A stretch of DNA of 33,381 nucleotides from WS-11 sp964405235 (GTDB lineage: Bacteria; Eisenbacteria; RBG-16-71-46): NCBI GenBank assembly GCA_964405235.1, contig CAYONG010000007.1:1-33381 (forward strand), written 5' to 3'. The first letter of the stretch is position 1; every line of letters begins with the position of its first letter. Below are positions 16,825 through 23,908 of this stretch, in pieces. Below the pieces are notes generated by a model that worked only from the letters and a program-made list of their open reading frames with translations, did no database searches and was not told where the DNA came from. A program made the translations under genes and the position numbers.

Positions 16825-19654
16825 AATCGAGCTGCAATCTCCATTGCGCTCCGGGTCCGTAGTTCGAAGGGTCGTTCACGAATTCCTCCACCGTCCGGCG
16901 GGTTACCCCCAGCTCGGGGATCGTGGGGTCGTAAGAGCCCTCCCCGAAGCGGCGGCCGCGCCCGGTGATGGGGTCGACGCGGTTGATGAGATAATTGTTG
17001 AAGATGTTGGTCCCAGCCAGGCTCAGGTCGAGCTTTCTGCCGCCCAGAGTGACCGACCGGTTGACCTTAAGATCGGTGGTGATCTGGAAGGGCGCGTTCC
17101 CGGAATTCGCGTCGCCTCGCGCGTTGCCCACGCTGTCCTGCGGCGTGTAGGCGCGCCCCGTCAGGCCGTGGATGAAGAGATTGAGCCCGCTGTTGGCGAG
17201 CCAGATTCGCGGGGCTTCCTCGTTGAAGCGCAGGTCGAAATTGATCGCCAGCTTGTGGGGGCGGTTCCAGTCGACGAAGGTTTCGGAGAGGCGCGTCTCC
17301 GCGGCGTTGCCGCCGTTTTCCTGGAGCACCTTCTGCTCGTAGGGGTCACTGTCCTTCCCCTTGATCTGCTGGAAGGTGTAGGTGATTTTGCCCGCCCAGT
17401 GGTGGCTGCGACGCTTCTCGATCTCGATCTCGAAGCCGCGCGACCGGGCGAAACTGCCGTTCAAGTAGAAGAAGATCGGCGTCGGCGTCTCGCCCAGACC
17501 CGCCTCGCCGCGCGAGAACAGGGTCGCCTTCGGATAGTCGTAGATGTCCTTCACGAAGAAGGTCAGGTTGGCCGCGGCCTTGGGCAGGAACTGGTGCTTG
17601 GCCCCCACCTCGTAGTTCACCGAGACCTGCGGATTGAGATTGGGATTGCCGACGAGCTGGTACGACTCGCTCGAGATCGAGGTCAGTCGTGAATAGACGT
17701 ACTTGTACGACGGGTTCTGGGTGAATTGGCCGTAGTTGAAGAAGAAGTTCGAGTGCTCGCTGATCGGATGGGCCACGATCACGCGCGGCGAGAACTTGAG
17801 CCTGACCCGCCTCCCGAAGAACGACCGAGTGCCGTCGCGGAACTCCGCCCGCCGATCCGGCGTGATGAAGGGATTCAGGGGATCGGCGACCGCGCGCTCC
17901 GCCTCGCGTCCCAGGAACCAGTAGTCGCACCGCAGTCCGACATTGGCGGTGAATCCCTCGAAGTCGAGCCGGTCGCGTACGTAGAGATCACCCACCCAGG
18001 GATGCACGCGCCAGATGTCGTGCGACTCGCCCAGGCCGTCGGGGTCGAAGATCCAGGGCTTTTCGATGTGGACGAACTGGACGGACTGGAAATCGTGATC
18101 GATCCCGACCTCGAACTCGTGGTGGCGGCGCAGGCGCTGGGTCAGGCTCGCCTGGACGCCGTAGGACGTGGTGCGGCGGTCCTCCCAGGTGTCGTCGTCG
18201 CCGCTATCGTTGAAGAAATCGCCGGAGCGCACGTCCGTGGAATCGAACAGGGCCCTGTCCTGGGGCTGCTCGTAGTCCGTCTTCCAGACACCCTCGGCTT
18301 CGTCCCAATAGCGGAAGCGCTTGCCCATTACGTCCTGGTGCTGCGCGAAGAAGTAGCGGGCGAACTGAACCCGCGTGTATCCCGTGCTCCCAAGCGTGCG
18401 CCGCCACTCGAGCGAGGTCTGGACGTTGTCCTCGAAGATGGTCGGGGCGTGGTCGATGCGGTGGGCCCAGATCCACTTATACGCGGGGTCGCCGATGTTG
18501 CCTCGCGCGTCGATGAAGCTACGGCTGAAGCCCTGATCGATGGCGATGCGCTTCGAGAAGTTGAGGTGGATCTTGTCCTCGGCGCCCGGCTTCCAGGTCA
18601 GGCCGTAGCGCAGGGCCCAGCGGTTGTCCGCGGCCGGTGTGAAAAAGTTCCCGTAGGTGAACCGCTCGCCGAAGAAGCCGTCCTCGTATCCCGAGCGAAG
18701 GCGGCGGAACGGCGAGGCATGGAACACCGGCTCGAAGGTGGAGGAGAGGACATCGCCGTCGCGGCCGTCGAGGTAGCGGAACCTCGTCTCGAACAGGCTC
18801 CCCGAGACGTCGAGGATCGAGGCGAACGAGCCGGGCAGCCGCAAGGCGCGCGCCATCCGCCCCAGGATTGGGTCCGGGCCGCCCACGACGAGCTGCACCG
18901 AACGCCCACCGTACCTTCCGGCGCTGGTCGTGAGGCCGCCGTTGAGGGCATGGCCGCCTTCCTTGAGCGTGATCTCGACCACGCCCGAGAGCGCATTGCC
19001 GTAGCGCACGTCGTATGCGCCGGTCGCCACGTTGACCTCGGCCACCGATCGGGCGTTGAGCTGCCCGGCCGTCGAGGACCCGGTCACGAGATCGCGGTTG
19101 GTGACGCCGTTCACCACGAAGATCGTCTCGTCGGAGCGCCCCCCACGGACGTGGATCTGATCGGCGTCGGCATTGATTCCGGCCTGCTGCTGAAGCACGT
19201 CGCCGATGGTCTGCACCGGGAGGTTTCGGATCTCGTTGGCGTTCACGCTGCGGATGGTGGTGCCCTGCTTCACCTCGACGAGCCGGCGCTCGGCCCTCAC
19301 CTCGAACACCTTCTCCTCGCGCACGACAATCTCGGACAGCTCGAAGTTCGCGACCGTCGTCTTGCCGGCGGCAACGACAACGCCCGGCTTGCTCGAGGGC
19401 GCAAATCCGAGGAATTGGACCTTCACCTCGAAGGTGTCGGCCGGCACTCCGGAGACGAGGAACCGGCCCTCGGAATCGGTGAGCCCGCCGCGTTGCGCAC
19501 CGATGACCGAAACAGTCGCGAAAGGAACCGCGTGGCCGGTCCTCTTATCGCTGACTTTGCCGGAGATGCTGCCCTTGTCCTGCCCTGCAGCGGCAGTGGC
19601 GAGGAACACGAGTAGCACCAGACTTAGGGCGGGCGCGATGCGGAGTCGGAACAT
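16814..19654 (-). CDS. TonB-dependent receptor with N-terminal carboxypeptidase-regulatory-like domain
   Basis: An outer-membrane active-transport receptor of about 946 residues. The signal peptide is MFRLRIAPALSLVLLVFL... with cleavage near TAAAG. The CarboxypepD_reg-like domain (GSISGKVSDKRTGHAVPFAT; DSEGRFLVSGVPA) spans residues about 25-105. The plug follows (RSVNANEIRNLPVQTIGDVL; IHVRGGRSDETIFVVNGV; YGNALSGVVEITLKEGG). A long barrel then ends in LQLDYDF. This is SusC-like domain order, but no SusD partner is present. An upstream GTG at 19684 is in frame, but a promoter places transcription near 19676, and the ATG at 19654 yields a clean signal peptide. It is the first gene of a five-gene overlapping module. 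The substrate is unknown. Confidence 0.92.
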   Translation of the reverse strand: MFRLRIAPALSLVLLVFLATAAAGQDKGSISGKVSDKRTGHAVPFATVSVIGAQRGGLTDSEGRFLVSGVPADTFEVKVQFLGFAPSSKPGVVVAAGKTTVANFELSEIVVREEKVFEVRAERRLVEVKQGTTIRSVNANEIRNLPVQTIGDVLQQQAGINADADQIHVRGGRSDETIFVVNGVTNRDLVTGSSTAGQLNARSVAEVNVATGAYDVRYGNALSGVVEITLKEGGHALNGGLTTSAGRYGGRSVQLVVGGPDPILGRMARALRLPGSFASILDVSGSLFETRFRYLDGRDGDVLSSTFEPVFHASPFRRLRSGYEDGFFGERFTYGNFFTPAADNRWALRYGLTWKPGAEDKIHLNFSKRIAIDQGFSRSFIDARGNIGDPAYKWIWAHRIDHAPTIFEDNVQTSLEWRRTLGSTGYTRVQFARYFFAQHQDVMGKRFRYWDEAEGVWKTDYEQPQDRALFDSTDVRSGDFFNDSGDDDTWEDRRTTSYGVQASLTQRLRRHHEFEVGIDHDFQSVQFVHIEKPWIFDPDGLGESHDIWRVHPWVGDLYVRDRLDFEGFTANVGLRCDYWFLGREAERAVADPLNPFITPDRRAEFRDGTRSFFGRRVRLKFSPRVIVAHPISEHSNFFFNYGQFTQNPSYKYVYSRLTSISSESYQLVGNPNLNPQVSVNYEVGAKHQFLPKAAANLTFFVKDIYDYPKATLFSRGEAGLGETPTPIFFYLNGSFARSRGFEIEIEKRRSHHWAGKITYTFQQIKGKDSDPYEQKVLQENGGNAAETRLSETFVDWNRPHKLAINFDLRFNEEAPRIWLANSGLNLFIHGLTGRAYTPQDSVGNARGDANSGNAPFQITTDLKVNRSVTLGGRKLDLSLAGTNIFNNYLINRVDPITGRGRRFGEGSYDPTIPELGVTRRTVEEFVNDPSNYGPGAQWRLQLDYDF

Positions 19655-19682
19655 ATCCTCTCGGGCGACTTGGGAGTCGCAC

Positions 19683-19712
19683 ACTCTAAGGGGCCGATTC
19701 GGAAGGGGTCAA
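19683..19712 (-). promoter_or_regulatory. Promoter of the receptor module
   Basis: On the minus strand TTGACC (19712-19707), an 18-nt spacer and TAGAGT (19688-19683) form a sigma70-like promoter. The predicted transcript starts near 19676. This leaves a leader of about 20 nt before the ATG at 19654 and excludes the upstream GTG at 19684. Confidence 0.55.
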
Positions 19713-19753
19713 GGGGATATTGGGGGATCTATGGCGGATCTTCCTCCCACCCA

Positions 19754-19774
19754 CGCACCGCCCATTCCGGTGCG
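19754..19774 (-). terminator. Possible terminator between the nuclease gene and the receptor module
   Basis: CGCACCG (19754-19760) and CGGTGCG (19768-19774) form a perfect 7-bp stem with a 7-nt loop. It lies about 80 nt after the stop of the EEP gene and before the receptor promoter. No T-run follows, so this is a position-based call. Confidence 0.4.
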
Positions 19775-19855
19775 CGCGTCTTCGAAGAAAAGACAAGACA
19801 CGACTCTCGGCGGGAGCCGCATCAGGTGCACGAGGGTCGAGCCCGGGACGCGCGA

Positions 19856-21850
19856 TCAGGGCAGCAGGACGATGCGCCTCGTGTCCGTAAATCCGGGCGT
19901 TTGCAGTCGAACCAGATAGAGACCGGCGCGAAGCGGCGCCCCGAAATCGTCCGAGGGCTTCCAGCGCACGGTGTGGCGGCCCGCCGGCTTCAGGCCTTCG
20001 AGGATTCCCGCGATGCGCCTCCCCGACAGATCGAAGGTCACGAGCGAGACGTTTCCGTCGCGCGACAGCTCGAAGCTGAACTCGATGTCGTGGCGGAAGG
20101 GATTGGGTCGCGGAGGAAGGAACGCCATGCGATCGGGGCGCCCGGACGAGACGCCGGCCACTCCCCCGCTCATCACCGAGGCGCGAAGCGCCAGCGTGAG
20201 CCCGGGCAAGGGGGCCTGCCCGGGCAGCGCCTCGTCGCTGCCCGAGAAGGTGAGCGTGGCCTCGTAGCTCGAGTCAATCGTCGCACCCTGACCGTCGAAG
20301 TGCAGCGTGAAGCAGCGCCCGGTGCCCGCGATCTGGCTCGGCGAGAATCCCCCGACGATCGAGAACCGTCCCGCGCCCCCGCTGATCAAGCCGCTCTGCA
20401 GCTCAAGCCTCGACTGCAGCGTGTTCCAGCCCACGTTGTGGACGCACCGTGCCGTGTCGGCGAATTCGCCCACCCGGTGAGCGCCGAAGTCGACGGTGTC
20501 CGCGCGGACGACACCCAGGGAATCGAGCGAAGGTACCGCGTGCGCGAGCACGGTGCCCGAGAGCAGCACGGACTTGCTGGTCGAATCCGGATCGTCGCAG
20601 GCGACCACCAGCGTGCCCGCCTGCGACACCGGCGTAGTCGTGCCCATCGAGATCGCGTGGGCGTTGGCTCCCGCCCCCGTGAACGCCTGGAAGGTGCCCG
20701 ACGGCGCCGCGAATCCGGCCGGGGCGGCGAGCGTGTAGGTCAGTTCGTCGGCCGGCGCCGCGGCGGGATTGCTCACCCCCAGCGCAAGACCCGTGGCGGC
20801 ACCCACGATCACGCGCCCGAAGTCGAGCTGGGAGCTGGCGGCGATCCTGGCGGGCGCCTGGAGCGTCACCATGACCGGGAGGTGATCGGAGGCGTTGAGC
20901 AGGGCGGTCGCGATCGTGAGATCCACCGCGTTGTTGAAGCCGCCGCCGTTCACGCTGCCGTTGAAATGGAGGCCGTCGTTCCCGAAGGGGACGTAGGTGC
21001 CGGGAACGAGATCCAGCCCCTCGTCGTCCCGCACCGAGTTCGACGTCAGGAACAGATCGAAACGATCGTCGAGGCCCCCGAAGGACCACCCCGCCGGGCA
21101 ACCCGAGCTGCACGTCGATTGTGTTTCGTGGGCCGCGTACGCTGCGTTGTTCCAGGTGCCGGGGAGATTGAGCGGATCGAACCCTTGTCCGTCGTTGTCG
21201 GCCTGTGATTCCGTGAGGCGGGCATAGCCGCCTTCCCAGGTCCCATAGAAGTTGGTGTCACCGCCGATCAGGAAATGCCGTGTGACCACGGCGGGGTTGA
21301 TCGAGTTCATATTGTCGCGGAGGGCGGCGCATTCCAGGCGTCGCGTCGTGGAATCACTGGTCAAGGGATCCGGCGTTCCCGCCTTGAAATGAACCGAGTA
21401 GAACCGGAACTCGGCCTCGCGGGAGACGTATCCGGGGAACTTGATCCGCACGCCGAGCACGGCGCGGGGCCCGCCGGTCGCGATCCCGCCTCCGGCGAAC
21501 GTGAGGTTCACCCTGGCAGGCTTGTAGAAAACGCAGCTCTCGGCCGTGTTGATGTAGGTGCCCGCGGACCATTGCCCGGGCTGGACCACATTGAGAATGT
21601 TGACCAGGAACGAGTCCCTTCCACCCGCCTTGAGCTCCTGCAGGATGATGACGTCCGGATCGAGTGCCCCCATGACGGCTCGGATGGACGGCGCCCTCCC
21701 AGTGGGATTGGTGACCGGGTAGTCGATCAGGTTCCAGGTCGCGACCTTGAGCGCGCGCGCCGGAGGCGCTCCGGACACCAACGCAGCGAAGATCACCGAC
21801 GCGGCGAGGAGCGTGGTGCGGGATCGTCCCAACGGAAAGGACCGGGGCAT
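19856..21850 (-). CDS. Secreted endonuclease/exonuclease/phosphatase (EEP) family enzyme with sorting domain
   Basis: Exported EEP-fold phosphodiesterase or nuclease, fused to Ig-like and sorting modules. The EEP motifs are in order: VATWNL near the N-terminus, DVIILQELK (metal-binding Glu), FYSVHFKAG, GGDTNFYG (catalytic Asp and Asn), DDRFDLFLTS, and NASDHLPV (Asp-His pair). Two domains of about 100 residues follow, resembling the choice-of-anchor/ASH type (SSQLDFGRVIVG; ADTVDFGAHRVGE). The end is a FlgD-like sorting domain (RPNPFRHDIEF; VTFDLSGRRIAGI; AGLYLVRLQ). The frame is open to 21931. The ATG at 21850 is preferred because it places the hydrophobic signal core near residues 12-25, but neither start has a good ribosome-binding site. 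DNA or RNA is the likeliest substrate; other phosphodiesters are possible. Confidence 0.85.
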   Translation of the reverse strand: MPRSFPLGRSRTTLLAASVIFAALVSGAPPARALKVATWNLIDYPVTNPTGRAPSIRAVMGALDPDVIILQELKAGGRDSFLVNILNVVQPGQWSAGTYINTAESCVFYKPARVNLTFAGGGIATGGPRAVLGVRIKFPGYVSREAEFRFYSVHFKAGTPDPLTSDSTTRRLECAALRDNMNSINPAVVTRHFLIGGDTNFYGTWEGGYARLTESQADNDGQGFDPLNLPGTWNNAAYAAHETQSTCSSGCPAGWSFGGLDDRFDLFLTSNSVRDDEGLDLVPGTYVPFGNDGLHFNGSVNGGGFNNAVDLTIATALLNASDHLPVMVTLQAPARIAASSQLDFGRVIVGAATGLALGVSNPAAAPADELTYTLAAPAGFAAPSGTFQAFTGAGANAHAISMGTTTPVSQAGTLVVACDDPDSTSKSVLLSGTVLAHAVPSLDSLGVVRADTVDFGAHRVGEFADTARCVHNVGWNTLQSRLELQSGLISGGAGRFSIVGGFSPSQIAGTGRCFTLHFDGQGATIDSSYEATLTFSGSDEALPGQAPLPGLTLALRASVMSGGVAGVSSGRPDRMAFLPPRPNPFRHDIEFSFELSRDGNVSLVTFDLSGRRIAGILEGLKPAGRHTVRWKPSDDFGAPLRAGLYLVRLQTPGFTDTRRIVLLP

Positions 21851-22040
21851 GGCGCGTCTCGCAGTGGTGGAACGTCCGCCGTTGAGGGAGCCGCAGACGC
21901 CCGCCGCAGAGTGGAATTTGCTGTGATTCATCGTATCCCAGGAGGACCGGGGCCCGCCACACGCATGAAGGTCGGGAGCACCCCGGCGGCGGCGCTCGCG
22001 GCGGCCCGGCCTGACGACCTCGCAGGACCACGGCCCATGC

Positions 22041-23117
22041 TCAGTAACTGGTCAGGCGGCGGTCGTAGTCCTCCGGGAACTCGTCCATGAAGATCCGGTC
22101 GATCTCGAGACTCACCTCGCGCAGCAGGCGCGCCTTGTCGGCGTAGGGCAGGAAGGCGCTCTTAAACCCCATGATGATGATGCGCTTGATCTCGTAGGGG
22201 CCGAGGCGGAACGCGCGGGCCGCAAGCAGGAGCTCCTTCGAGCCCGTGGTGTCCGAGATCAGGCGGCTGTCGGTGTTGAGGGTGACCCGCAGCCCCTGGC
22301 TGAAGTAGTAGCCGAACGGGTGTTCCTTGATGCTCGGCACGGTGCGCGTCTGCACGTTCGACGAGAGGCACACCTCGAGCGGGATTCGGTGGTCGTTGAC
22401 GTACGTCATCAGATCCTTGTCCTCGAGCAGCCGGGTGCCGTGCCCGATCCGGTGCGCGCCGCAATGGTGGAGCGCCTGCCCGATGCTGGCGGGCCCGAAC
22501 GCCTCCCCCGCGTGGACGGTGGAATTGATGTTGTTCTTGAGGATGAGCTGAAACGCCGCCCGGTGGGCCTTGGCTGGGTAGTCCTTCTCCTGCCCCGCCA
22601 GATCGAAGGCGAGCACCCCGCGGCCTTTGTATTCAACCGCCAGCTCGGCGAGCAGCAACGAGGTCCTGGGGGCCATCGAGCGGATGCCGCAGATGATGGT
22701 GCCGGTGGACATGTTGTGCTGGCGTCCCGCGTCCGCAAGCCCCGCGATCACCGGCTCGATGATGTCCGGCCACGACAGCTTGCGCGCGCGATGGAGGATT
22801 GGCGAATAGCGCACCTCGAGGTGCCGCACGTTTTCGGCGGCCGCGTCCTCGGCCAGCTCGTAGGCCACCCGGTAGAGCGCATCGCGTTCCTGCATCACGC
22901 TGAGGGTGATGTCGAAGATCCGCAGGTAGTCACCGAGGCTCCGCGTTCGTTTCCCGGCGGTGAGGATGCGCGTCAGATCGCCCAGCTTGTGGGTTGGGAG
23001 CTTGACCCCCTGCGCCGCGGCCAGCTCGAGCATGGTGCTCGGGCGCAGGCAGCCGTCGAGATGGCAATGGATCTCGGTCTTCGGGAGTCGCCGGATGAGC
23101 GGGAGGGTGAGTCGCAT
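22041..23117 (-). CDS. add: Adenosine deaminase family protein
   Basis: Predicted cytosolic zinc enzyme deaminating adenosine or deoxyadenosine to inosine forms. It shows TEIHCHLDGCLRP (HxH zinc ligands), FDLAGQE, VHAGEAFGP (His ligand and catalytic Glu), HRIGHGTRL and SSNVQT. The zinc-binding Asp is in LNTDSRLISDT. Classical enzymes have two Asp there; here the second is Ser, reminiscent of the bacterial subgroup with NTDNR. Substrate preference may therefore differ. AGGAA lies 5 nt before the ATG at 23117; a GTG one codon upstream is also possible. It follows rpiB by 40 nt and probably shares its transcript. The secreted nuclease gene lies downstream. Confidence 0.92.
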   Translation of the reverse strand: MRLTLPLIRRLPKTEIHCHLDGCLRPSTMLELAAAQGVKLPTHKLGDLTRILTAGKRTRSLGDYLRIFDITLSVMQERDALYRVAYELAEDAAAENVRHLEVRYSPILHRARKLSWPDIIEPVIAGLADAGRQHNMSTGTIICGIRSMAPRTSLLLAELAVEYKGRGVLAFDLAGQEKDYPAKAHRAAFQLILKNNINSTVHAGEAFGPASIGQALHHCGAHRIGHGTRLLEDKDLMTYVNDHRIPLEVCLSSNVQTRTVPSIKEHPFGYYFSQGLRVTLNTDSRLISDTTGSKELLLAARAFRLGPYEIKRIIIMGFKSAFLPYADKARLLREVSLEIDRIFMDEFPEDYDRRLTSY

Positions 23118-23157
23118 CACGTTCCTGTGAATGGGCGCGGAGGTCGGCGCGCCGTCA

Positions 23158-23736
23158 TCACACGCGTTGCTCGAGCGCCATGATCTTCTGGACGCGACGC
23201 TCGTGCCGACCGCCGGCGAACGGGGTGCCGAGGAACAGCTTCACCATGCGGGTGGCCGCGCCCCGGTGCACCACACGAGCGCCGAGCGAAAGGATGTTGG
23301 CGTCGTTGTGCTCGCGGCTGTTCAGCACGGTCGTGTCGTCGTGGCAGACCGCGCAACGGGCCCCGGAGACCTTGTTGGCCGCCATCGCGGACCCGATCCC
23401 GGCCGCGTCCACGACTACGCCCAACGCGCACCGGCCGCTCGCCACCTCGCGCGCCACGGCGGCGGCGAAGTCCGGATAATCCACAGCGTCGGCGGAATGC
23501 GTGCCGCAGTCGTGCACCTCCCAGTCCGTCTCCTCGGCGATCGCCCGGCGCAGGATCTCCTTGAGCGCGTAGCCGCCGTGGTCGGAGCCGATGGCGACGC
23601 GACGTGGCGCCGCGGAGGTGGCTGGGAGCGCGGCTGGTACGGCCGCGGCCGCGTCGGGGCCGGAGACCGGTCCGAGGGCGCGCTCGACCGCTTCGCGCAC
23701 CAGACGGCGGACTTCGGGCTCGCTCACATCGCGCAT
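23158..23736 (-). CDS. rpiB: Ribose-5-phosphate isomerase B (RpiB/LacA/LacB family) with N-terminal targeting-like helix
   Basis: Sugar-phosphate isomerase interconverting ribose 5-phosphate and ribulose 5-phosphate. The core (residues about 46-190) has AIGSDHGGYALKE, CGTHSADAVDYPDFA, AAGIGSAMAANKVSGARCA and NSREHNDANILSLGARV. Two features are unusual. First, the E. coli catalytic Cys (in LICGTGIG) aligns with Asp here (VVDAAGIG). Second, about 45 extra N-terminal residues form an amphipathic helix (EPEVRRLVREAVERALG) and then a Pro/Ala/Gly/Ser linker. That is the architecture of bacterial-microcompartment encapsulation peptides. No shell genes lie in the window. The ATG at 23736 has no Shine-Dalgarno sequence but sits 9 nt after a -10, so the message may be leaderless. 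It precedes add in the same unit. Confidence 0.9.
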   Translation of the reverse strand: MRDVSEPEVRRLVREAVERALGPVSGPDAAAAVPAALPATSAAPRRVAIGSDHGGYALKEILRRAIAEETDWEVHDCGTHSADAVDYPDFAAAVAREVASGRCALGVVVDAAGIGSAMAANKVSGARCAVCHDDTTVLNSREHNDANILSLGARVVHRGAATRMVKLFLGTPFAGGRHERRVQKIMALEQRV

Positions 23737-23745
23737 GGTCGGTGG

Positions 23746-23774
23746 AGTCTAGGAACAGGTCAGGGTCCGGTCAA
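23746..23774 (-). promoter_or_regulatory. Leaderless-type promoter of rpiB-add
   Basis: On the minus strand TTGACC (23774-23769), a 17-nt spacer and TAGACT (23751-23746) are followed by exactly 9 nt and the rpiB ATG. Transcription would begin at or within a few bases of the start codon, consistent with the missing ribosome-binding site. Confidence 0.65.
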
Positions 23775-23785
23775 GCGCGCCGGCG

Positions 23786-23831
23786 GGTTCCCGCGCACAT
23801 CCGTTGCACATGTTTGTTCGTGCGCGGAACC
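23786..23831. promoter_or_regulatory. Long inverted repeat in the divergent rpiB / M16-like intergenic region
   Basis: GGTTCCCGCGCAC (23786-23798) and GTGCGCGGAACC (23820-23831) pair over 12 bp with a single bulged C, around a 21-nt centre. The element lies between the rpiB -35 and the putative -10 of the M16-like gene, so it could be a shared operator. Folding in a transcript is also possible. Confidence 0.55.
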
Positions 23832-23842
23832 AACGAAAAGTC

Positions 23843-23848
23843 TAGAAT
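23843..23848 (+). promoter_or_regulatory. Possible -10 element of the M16-like gene
   Basis: TAGAAT (23843-23848) lies about 60 nt before the GTG start at 23909. The same TCTAGAAT string forms the -10 of the debranching-type glucosidase promoter. No good -35 is spaced correctly; the right arm of the inverted repeat occupies that place, which would fit an activator-dependent promoter. Confidence 0.35.
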
Positions 23849-23908
23849 CGTCGCTCGCGTTCGCGCCGGTCTCTCCTTGGGCGGCGCGCCCGACATCGAG
23901 GACCCTCC

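Noticed and set aside
17726..19615. 629-codon open frame on the plus strand
   Set aside because: It is antisense to the TonB receptor. It is rich in Arg, Ala, Glu and Asp with no domain pattern, and has no ribosome-binding site or promoter.
19670..21208. 512-codon plus-strand open frame
   Set aside because: It is antisense to the secreted EEP enzyme, whose catalytic motifs are in order. It is Arg/Glu-rich and motif-free.
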